Of a stretch of 64,000 nt of DNA, positions 55,708 through 64,000 are shown one piece after another. Position numbers and translations under genes: made by a program. Within the stretch, counting starts at the first letter, position 1, and each line of letters opens with the position of its first letter. This DNA is from Alligator mississippiensis (taxonomy: Eukaryota; Chordata; Crocodylia; Alligatoridae): positions 34,517,832 through 34,581,831 of the forward strand of contig NC_081830.1 of NCBI RefSeq assembly GCF_030867095.1, in the 5' to 3' direction. The notes below the pieces were generated by a model. The model was not told the origin of the DNA and did no database searches. It saw nothing but the letters and a program-made list of their open reading frames with translations.

Positions 55708-58335
55708 GATTTCACATACATTAGGGCTGGAAGAGACCTTGGAAGATCATCGAGTCCAGCCCCCTGCCCCAGGGGCAGGAAGTCAGCTGGGGTCACAGGA
55801 TCCCTGCAAGATAAACATTCAGTTTTTTCCTGAAGGCATTCAGAGTAGGTGCTTGAACCACCTCCGGTGGCAGGCTATTCCAGACCTTGGGGGCTTGGAC
55901 AGTAAAGAAATGATTTCTTTCGTCCAGCCTAAAACGGTCTTGCAGGAGTTTATAACCATTTGACCTTGTTATCCCTTGAGGGGCTCTGGTGAACAATTGT
56001 TCCCCCAGATCCTGGTGAGCACCCCTGATAAACTTATAGGCAGTCACCAGATCACCCCTAAGCCTGTGCTTTTCCAGGCTGAAGAGTCCCATAGCTCTCA
56101 GCCTGTCGTCGTAAGGTCTGTTTTCCTGACCTCTGATCGTGTGCGTGGCTCTTCTCTGGACTGTCTCAAGCTTCTCCACATCCTTTCTGAATTGTGGAGC
56201 CCAAAACTGGATGCAGTACTCCAGCTGTGGCCTCACCAAGGCCAAATACAATGGGAGAATGATGTCCTGGGATTTACTTGAGAAGCAACTATGGATGCAA
56301 GCCAGCATTTTGCTTGCTTTCCTAGCTGCAGCATCACATTGAAGGCTCACGTTCATCTTGTGGTCAATCATGACCCCCAAGTCCCTTTCATTTGGAGTGC
56401 TAGCCAGCGTAGCACTGCCGAGCCTATAAGCACGCTGCAGGTATTTCCTTCCAAGGTGGAGAGCCTTGTGTTTTTCAGTGTTAAACACCATCAGGTTCTC
56501 ATCTGCCCATTTCCTGAGCCTGTCAAGATCTGCCTGGAGAGCTACACCCCTGCCTTTTTGTCCACTCAATCCCTCCTGTATAGGGTATAGCCATCTATAC
56601 CTGTGGCCCAATCATGGGTGGAGTCCCACCAGGTCTCTGTTATCCCTAAGACATCATAGTTATTTGCATTTAGCAGGAAGACAAGTTCCTCCTGTTTGTT
56701 CCCCAAGCTCCTAGTATTTGTGCATAGGCACAGAAGTGTCCCCTTGGGGGTCCTTGCTTTGCCTACAGTTCATTCCAGGGCTGGGGCGGGGTGGACTCCT
56801 TTAAGTGCCTTGGTCTGCTGGCTTTGCAAGGGTTGCTCAGTGGGCCAGCCGTGGCGGTAGTCCCATCCTCCGGCAGGCTTAGTTTAAAGCCTGGTGGAGC
56901 AGGTCAGCCAGTCTGGCTGAGAAGAGCCTCCTCCCCAATGGAGACAGGTGGAGGCCATCTCTTCCCAGCAGCTCGCTGCCTCTCTCACCAAAGAGTGGGC
57001 TGTGGTCACAGAAGCCAAAGCCTTCCTGATGACACCAGCACCGCAGTCTTTGGTTCACTACCTGGATTCTCCTCTCCCCATCACCCCATAGCCCAAGACT
57101 GGGAGGATCAAACAAAACACCACCTGCACCCCCAGACCCTTTAGCCCTTCTCCCAAATTCCTGTAGCGCCTCATGACTTGCTGGGAGCACTTCAAGCCAT
57201 GTCACTGATGCCCACATGGATGAGGAGCATGGGATAGTGGTCAGTGGGCTGGAGGAGCTTAGGGATCTTCTCTGTAATGTCTCAGATGTGGGCTCCTGGG
57301 AAGCAGCAGACTTCCAGGGCTAAGGGGTCGGAGCAGCAGATTGCCCCCTCAGTCCCCCTCAGGATGGAGTCTCCCATGACAAACACTTTGCATATTGTCT
57401 TGGGAAGAGCGCGGGCGGTAGCTACAGTAAAGCCCATGTTGCCTGCAGGAGCTAGCAACTCAGCAAGCTCTGCTGGGGCTGCAAGAGGTTTGTACCTGGT
57501 GCAAAGCTCCAGCAGGGCAGGCACCTTGGTGTGGCGGGCCTTGGGGCCCTTGACCACCTTGGTCCATCCTGTGGGCTGGACAGAATGGGAGGTCCCCGAG
57601 TCCTCCCTTTTCCTGGAGGGAGATTATGGTCTACCCTCCATCTCCTGGGGGAGGAGGGCCTGGCAGTAGGAGTCTATTTCCTGCTCACAGACCCTAATGG
57701 CATGCAGTCTCTGGACTGTGGCCTGGAGCTCCTCCAGCTGGCGTGCTAGAGATCCCACAAGGGAGCAAACCCCACAAGGAGAGATGGCCATGCTCTCAGG
57801 ACCCAGAGCCTGAAAAAGAGACAGGCAGCTCCTGCAGCCGAGAGCCAGGGGCTCCATCTGGGTAGAGGCCTCTGAGGAGCTGGGGGGGCAGTTGGGAGTC
57901 ACGCTCCATGGCAGTTGGGGGTCGCTGGGGGGCTTCAGGGTGTGGGGGTGCAGCAGACTTTCACCCCCACACATCTCGCGCCGCTCCCGGAGCATAACTG
58001 GGTTTTTGTTGTTGTTGGCGGATCCTTTTAAACTACACGCATGTGCTGTGGGCCCGCCACTGACTCCAAGTTACTCCTGGGCAAGGTGAGGCCCTGCCTG
58101 GGATTTGGGGAGACCCTGCCCTGCTGGAGGGGGGCTGGAGAGTACCTCCTCTCCTCCTCGACTCTCTCCCTGGGGGGCTGGGCCATGCAGGGGCCGGGGT
58201 GGGGTGAGACCTTCCCGGGTTCCAGCTTAGCTGCCTCCCTGTGGCTAAGTTGGGGTTAGACCCTCCCACCAGAGGCCTTACCCACCTCCGGCTGCTGCTG
58301 GGGGTCTGCGGGGGTGACCCTCTCCATGCAGGGTC
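55708..58335 (-). mobile_element. CR1 LINE with 5' UTR and ORF1 but collapsed ORF2 (copy E7)
   Basis: On the minus strand the order is a GC-rich 5' UTR (58335-57996), ORF1 (57995-56879) and the start of ORF2. ORF2 runs through NKQEEL and the ETWWDSTHDW block to GYTLYRRD-like sequence, then jumps at about 56540 from the endonuclease (RGVAL) straight to the distal RT region (QADLDRLRKWADEN). The C-terminal region and 3' tail follow. About 2 kb of endonuclease and core RT is missing. Since no remainder lies on the far side, an internal deletion fits better than nesting. Full 5' ends are rare among CR1 copies. Confidence 0.85.
56879..57995 (-). pseudogene. CR1 ORF1 with Cys-rich and esterase-like domains
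   Basis: ORF1 of the CR1 above. The first part (57995-57624) has a paired-Cys block (CRSC...CGVC), then a coiled-coil-like LARQLEELQATVQRL. The middle part (57557-57282) has VFVMGDSILRGTE, the nucleophile block of an SGNH/GDSL-type esterase. The last part (57217-56879) has LGRDGLHLSPLGRRLF, carrying the catalytic Asp and His block. The three parts lie in different frames, so the gene is broken. CR1 ORF1 proteins bind RNA, and the esterase may act on lipids; its role is not settled. Confidence 0.85.
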
Positions 58336-59625
58336 ATAGAAATCGCCAGCTAATAGTAACCCAAAAATAAAGCTAACAATCCTTGATGGGAAAGCAGACA
58401 GAAACAAAAATAATATTTCACAATGGGAGCAAAGGCAGATAAAGGCTTCAGCAGAATAGAAACCTGGAGTATTTTTCATTTCCTTGCCTTGCATTCAAGT
58501 TTTCATCCTGTGAAGTCCTGTGTGGTTACTGATGAGCAATGGCATCCCATGTGGAAAGAAGACATGCACAGGCCTCTTGCTCCAATATCAAGTCCCACAG
58601 TGATTGGTGAATGGTGAAGGGGGCAGACGCTAGCAATTAGTAGAAGCCCCTAGTCACGGATCTGCACAGAGACAGTGACTGTATGATGGCTGTGTCGTAC
58701 TTGGGACTGGGACAGGTGTGCAATTTGGCAGCTGCCGTTATGCTGTACTAAGGCAGAGCTGGACAACTTTGAGCAGGGTTCATACTGGACCAGGTAGACA
58801 TAACTACCTACTACATATATGGAATTTTAGTTAAGACCCCGATTTTGAGTGTGGCAAATCCAAACTATAGCACAGATGGAGGCATGTCCTATCTACAATT
58901 GTAGTGATTGCATCAAAGGCCTGCACCAGGCTACTAACAATGCCTTGCCATGGACATCAAATCTAAAACTGTCACTCAAGGCTAATCCCTTAGTGCTGTT
59001 ATTTATAGGTTGTTTATAGTTTGTTCCGTGATTCAGTTGCTGTACTCTGTATGAATGTATCACAAAGCAACACATGGAAGGGATTCAATGTTTAGTGCTT
59101 GAAAAACCCTGCTCAAAAACATCATCTCCAGCAGTGCCTTGGAGAGAAACTTGCCAACTTCCCTGATTGCTCTTGACACCACTGATCACTCGAGAAAGAG
59201 TGAGACCTTCAAAAAAGGCATGCATGAGGTGTGCCAAAAATCACCAGGCTCCTCCACAAAGAAACATCAGGACTGGCTTGATGAAAATTATAGGGAAATT
59301 CATCCTTTCATTGATAGAAAAAGAAGAGCCTTCAAACTTGAAAGAAGAACATTATCTCCAAATAGATGAACCTGCCTTAGTGATATTCAGTATAGATCAT
59401 TCACTCTTTGGTCCCTTCCACAGGGCCAGTTTTGTACACATAGGTGAAGAATAGATTTCCTCTTTTGTGTGTGTTAGAAAAAGACTCCAGTGACAAGGTA
59501 TTTAATCTATAACATGTAATAAAAAGAGGGATAGTGTATACCAGTGCTGCAAATCCTTTATGAAATCTGCTCTGGGCTCACATATGGGCTCCACAGAAGA
59601 GGAGCTGCTTTCGTTTGGTTTAGCA
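58336..59625. other. Gene-free stretch
   Basis: No supported gene or clear repeat between the CR1 5' end and the hAT left end. Confidence 0.4.
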
Positions 59626-60231
59626 CAGGCTTGTCCAACCTACGGCCCGCGGGCTGCCATGCGACCCGCCAAGCCATTTTCTCTGGCCCGAGGTCCCTCA
59701 CTCAGGACAGACAGGTGGGGGAGGGGAGCTGCTAACCCCCATGGGGCCAGGCTCATAACGTGAGCCAGGTCCCACCACTGCTGCCCCGAGGGCTGCGTGG
59801 ACGGGGCTGCCCCAGCTGTGCCTGACAGGACGAGCTGGGGACAGTGCCTGCTACTTCTCTCTGGCTCCACCCCTTGCCCCTGGCGTCCAGCTCACCTCCT
59901 GGGATCCGCCAGGCTCAGCGGCCATGGGGTGGGAACGGGGTTTGGCGCCTGGCACAGGCAGTTGGCAGAGCAGCCCTGGGGGGGGGGGGGGGGGCTCGGC
60001 AGGCAGGATCCTCTGACACGTGTCCTGGCTGACTGCCAGATCCTGCACTCTGGGCTTGCAGCACTGAGGCTGCTGGGGCTGCGTGCGTGGGCGGCCGGGC
60101 ATCATTGTGAGTGGGGCCGCACAGGTGAGGGGCTGTGGTGCAGCAACTGCCTCGCTCCGGCCCCCCTTGGGCAGCGCTGGCTCACAGGGCTGCGCTGCTT
60201 GGGGGATGGGGATATGAAGTCATTTATTTCT

Positions 60232-60972
60232 TTAGGATGCAGAAAAACCTGCAGCATGCTTATAGGCTTGGTAGTGCTACGCTGGTTAGCACTACAGATG
60301 AAAGGGGCTTGGGGGTCATGGCAAGATGAACATGAGCCTTCAGTGTGATGCTGCGGCTAATAAAGCGAGCAAAACGCTGGCTTGCATCCACAGATCCTTG
60401 TCAAGCAAATCCCAGGACATCATTCTCCCATTGTAGTCAGCCTTGGTGAGGCCGCAGCTGGAGTACTGCATCCAGTTTTGGGCTCCACAATTCAAAACGT
60501 ATGTGGAGAAGCTTGAGATGGGGCAGAGGAGAGCCACGCACATGATCAGAGGTCAGGAAAATAGACCTTATGATGAGAGACTGAGAGCCATGGGGTTCTT
60601 TAGCCTGGAAAAGCACAGGTTCTGGGGTGATCTGGTGGCCACCTATAAATTTATCAGGGGTGCTCATCAGGGTCTGGGGGAACATCTGTTCACCAGAGTG
60701 CCCCAAGGGATGACAAGATGGGACGGTCACAAACTCCGCTGTGACCAATTCAGGCTGGACATAAGAAAGAACTTCTTCACTGTCCGAGCCCCAAAGTTTT
60801 GGAATAGACTGCAGCCGGAGGCAGTTCAAGTACCCACTTTGAACACCTTCAAGACACATTTGGATGGTTATCTTGCTGGGATTCTCTGATCCCTGCTGAC
60901 TTCCTGCCCCTGGGGCAGGGGGCTGGACTTGATGATTCTCTGGGGTCCCTTCCAGCCCGAATGTCTATGAAC
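60232..60972 (+). mobile_element. CR1 LINE, 5'-truncated (copy E8), inside the hAT element
   Basis: On the plus strand it reads LQHAYRLGSATLVS, VRPQLEYCIQFWAPQF, RPYDERLRAMGFFSLEKHRF and FFTVRAPKFWNRLQPEAV, then the 3' UTR CTTCCTGCCCCTGGGGCAGG and GGGGTCCCTTCCAG. It is the same subfamily as the copies at 42303 and 55708. Only the C-terminal part of ORF2 is present, mostly in one frame (60443-60889). Confidence 0.92.
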
Positions 60973-61458
60973 TAAACCAGCAGCTACCATGGACCTTGCA
61001 GTAGGGCTGCACATGAAGGGTCTTTCGGGCCTAGGACAGAGGGTGTAAAGGGGTGTTTGTCTTGGGTTATAATAACTGACTGGCCTGTGGGGCTAGCTGA
61101 CAGCGCTGCCCATATGGGGCCCAAACCAAGTAATGGCTGGGCTGCCCCAGTCATGAGACAGAGACACCGGGACTGGCACCAGGAGACAAAAGTCCTAGTC
61201 CTGCCCTGACTCCCCCATTGGCATTTGAGTTTACACTTGGCATATGATGGCACATGTCAGGCTGTACCTTACATAATATGATTATACCTGATGGGTGGGG
61301 GTCCATATTGATACCACAGTATTATTACATAGTAATACAATGGTGATTTTGAACTGGTGAGTTGTTTTTAACTTCACCTGTCTCTGCCAAACTAGTTTTT
61401 CTATGACTAAAATTAATTTTGGCTCTATTAGCTACAGGGCCTATGCTACGCTCAAAAA

Positions 61459-63240
61459 ATGGCGAATCAGAGGAAACAAAAAATTGATGCTGAGTGTCGA
61501 GTTTTCAAAGATAGTTGGAACACTGATTTTTTTGTTATTGAACAAAATGGGAACATCCTGTGTCTGATTTGCCAAGAGAAAGTAGCTGTCTGCAAGGAGT
61601 ACAATGTGAAGTGACATTATTCTACAAAACATGCAAAGAAATTTGACAGCCTGGTGGGTCAGATTAGAATTGATCAGGTGAACTCTCTAAAACAGCATGA
61701 CCGGGCAACAGTCTTTTTTCAAAGCTGCGAGACATAATTCTGAGGCAGCAACCAAGATCAGTTTCTTGATATCCGAGGCAATAGCTAAGAGAGGGAAACC
61801 ACTGTCTGATGGAGAATTTGTGAAAGATTGGTTGGGCATGTTTACATCCGAGCTATTCCCTGACAAACAGTCAATGGTGGAGAATACCAGCCTTTCACAT
61901 CAGACAATTGCTAGAAGAGTAGACAACATGGCATCAAACATCGAAGATTCACTGATGAAAAGACTCAGTTCCTGTCAGTTTTACAGCTTGGGGGTTGATG
62001 AAAGCACAGATGTGAGTGATACAGCTCAACTGGCAATCTTTGTACGAGGAGTAACCAAACAATTCCACGTTGTTGAGGAACTGCTCGACTTATGTCCAAT
62101 GAAAGGCAAAATGACAGGACAGGACATTTTCAATGAAGTGAAACGTGTCTTGTTGAAATTCAATCTTCCAGAGGACAGACTCTGTGGTCTAACAACTGAT
62201 GGAGCCCCTGCGATAATAGGCAAGCACAATGGATTTATCAGTTTACTGGTCAAGTCGGTGCCTCAGGATGTCATCACACATCACTGCATCATTCACCAGG
62301 AACAGCTATGTGCAAAGGCCCTGGAAATGAAACATGTGATGGAAAAGGTTGTTTCTACAGTCAATTTCATAAGGTCAAAGGGGCTTAATCATAGACAGTT
62401 CCAAGCATTTCTTGCGAGATAGGATCAGACCATGATGATGTTATTTACTTCTGCCAAGTTTGTTGGCTCAGCAGGGCAGCCACGCTAGCCAGATTCGGGT
62501 CACTGCTTGATGAAATTCAAACCTTCGTGACAAACAAAGGAAAAGATGTTAGCTTCATGGACAATGATGCATGGCTGAATGACTTGGCATTCCTAGTTGA
62601 CATCACCAAGTAACTTGCAGATTTGAATATAAAACTACAAGGGAAGGATCAATTTGTCAACAGACTGTATGAACACATCCAATCCTTCATTCATAAGCTG
62701 GAATTGTTTCAGAAACATTTGAATAAAAAGAATGTCACCCATTTCACAACACTATTAACAAGATGTGCTGAGACGGTGAACCATGACAAGTATTCTGCAA
62801 ATGATCGGCCATCTGCTGGATGAATTCAAACAAAGATTTGCAGCTTTCAGGGAACACAGCGATGAGTTGAAGCTGTTTGCAGATCCATTTGGAACGGACG
62901 CCACCGATGCTCCTGACACGTTCCAAATGGAACTAATTGACATCCAAAATAATGGTGCCTTGAAGAGAGCTTTTGCAGAACATGACCTATTGACATTTTA
63001 TAGTCAATGTTACATGGCACTCTTTCCCAAATCTATTGAATCACGCACTTAGGTTTATTGCACTATTTGGCAGCACGTATTGCTGTGAACAGCTTTTCTC
63101 AAGAATGAAGAACATAAAAACAAAATCAAGATCATTTTTGCAAGATGGATATTTATCTGGAATACTCCACATCGCCACATCAAGTGTGCCAGCAGATATT
63201 GATAACTTGTGCAAGCAAAAACAATGCCAGGTATCACACT
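61459..63240 (+). pseudogene. hAT transposase with BED zinc finger (GTF2IRD2/ZBED-like family)
   Basis: The ATG at 61459 opens MANQRKQKIDAECRVFKDSW, then a BED finger (CLICQEK ... HYSTKHAKK) interrupted by an in-frame TGA at 61612. A frame change near 61690 leads into the main frame (61697-62422). This has LGVDESTDVSDTAQLAIFVRG and LTTDGAPAIIGKHNG, which hold catalytic-type aspartates of the hAT RNase H fold, then HCIIHQEQLCAK and FIRSKGLNHRQF. Further stops and shifts occur near 62420, 62611, 62820 and 63035. The C-terminal dimerisation region (EQLFSRMKNIKTKSRS, about 63079-63126) is still clear. This transposase group gave rise to the C-terminal part of mammalian GTF2IRD2. With at least five breaks it is a transposon relic, not a domesticated gene. 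Confidence 0.88.
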
Positions 63241-64000
63241 AAAGAAAGCAGTGTTCATTTTAGATGTCAGAAAGTTAATAAGAGTAGACTTGTACACATT
63301 GTTTTTTCACTGTTTTTGTACACTTACAGTGTGGATTGGAGCATGCTTGTTTTCTTGAGACTTGACAACAGTTGTATTGCCATCTGACTCTTTTTTTGCC
63401 TGGATAGTTCCTGTTGTAACAGAATGTCCCCAAATATAAACCTCACTGGATAACTGCGCTGTATGTTTGTTTAAGACTGAACAATATGTTCAAGAATAGA
63501 GCATGAACGATCTGGGCTCCAACGTAAATTTGGAGCAGGTAAAAATCTTTGTAAAAATACTGTCCAGTGTTTGGATTGTATTTGCTTCTGTTTCTCTTTG
63601 TGTGGGATTGGGGGTTCAACTTGTTACTACTTGTTAAAGATGTGTTACTAGCAAGTTATTAATTCAATAAAAGTCAATCTTCTTGAAGATTATTCTCAAA
63701 AATGCCCATATTTTGTTGCTTGGATTAGTTTCTACTCCGGCTGATATCTTTTCTACATTTGATCAGTCGGCTTGCATTATGCTTCTTTCATTCATTGAGA
63801 CGTGAGTAGAAGCAAAAGTGTTTATTTTAGTCAAGTGCTTGGTATTATTTCATTCTTGCTTTTACTTTGTTTTTATTTTGGATTTTAAACCACATTTCCA
63901 GGCCCATTTCATTGTCACTTCCTGTAACTTCATTGGTGTCAAAGGTCATGTGACATCACTTCCTAATGTGATACCACTTCCTGTAAGGTCTTTGAATATG

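Larger units (their letters stand above)
59626..64000 (+). mobile_element. hAT (Charlie-like) DNA transposon, decayed, cut by the window edge
   Basis: CAGGCTTGTCCAACCTACGG followed by CCCGCGGGCTGCCATGCG resembles a hAT-Charlie left end. It is followed by a GC-rich leader with a 17-G run (59978-59994), a CR1 insertion (60232-60972) and a transposase frame (61459 to about 63240). An AATAAA at about 63666 may be its poly(A) signal. The right end is not seen and lies beyond 64000, if it is preserved. Linking the 59626 end to the transposase is an inference from order and spacing. Confidence 0.6.

Noticed and set aside
59780-60220. GC-rich stretch as a host CpG-island promoter
   Set aside because: It lies within the leader of the hAT element and no host exon follows; the next sequence is a CR1 and then the transposase.
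61697-62422. Transposase frame as a domesticated ZBED or GTF2IRD2-like host gene
   Set aside because: The BED finger is interrupted by a stop and the remaining coding region has several further breaks, so no full protein can be made.

Overview
This is a vertebrate nuclear window, most likely from a crocodilian (alligator-like) or, less likely, a turtle. It is full of CR1 LINEs carrying the reptile-type 3' tail (repeats of TTCATAGA followed by TTAGGGTCGGAAGGGACC). It also holds hAT-type DNA elements, a Penelope-like retroelement (PLE), CA/GT microsatellites and olfactory receptor (OR) genes whose coding part is a single exon. I see no bacterial or viral genome organisation, no tRNA or rRNA, and no CRISPR array.

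Host genes. There are four class II OR loci. Two are OR10-like and face right: a pseudogene at 10953-11919 and an intact 322-residue gene at 36188-37156. Two are OR11/OR6-like and face each other: a frameshifted copy on the minus strand at 45156-46143 and an intact 330-residue gene at 54215-55207. All four have a pyrimidine-rich splice acceptor just upstream of the ATG, as expected for ORs with 5' UTR introns.

Layout. 1-5300 is gene-free, with a 525-bp tandem duplication at 2208-3253. About 6280-12877 is unit A of a segmental duplication and carries the OR10 pseudogene. About 21190-37745 is unit B, carrying the intact OR10, stretched by later insertions: a CR1 nest (21843-28675), a PLE (30506-33277) and a foldback hAT-like element (34905-35994). 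A partial third unit C lies at about 40380-42302 and has no OR10. 42303-43668, 55708-58335 and 60232-60972 are further CR1 copies. The right end from about 59626 is a decayed hAT (Charlie-like) transposon with a BED-finger transposase, cut by the window edge.

How the parts relate. The locus reads as a birth-and-death OR cluster. A segment with one OR10 gene was duplicated; one copy decayed while the other stayed open. The 3' halves of the two OR10 copies are far more alike than their 5' halves, which suggests gene conversion. Because A and B are paralogous, each serves as the empty-site control for insertions in the other, and this fixes the PLE ends to the base. The most structured finding is a CR1 that received three other CR1s, all in its own orientation and all within its endonuclease region. 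I found no convincing new protein-coding system. The best candidate for something little described is the foldback hAT-like family at 34905-35994 and 49456-50276.
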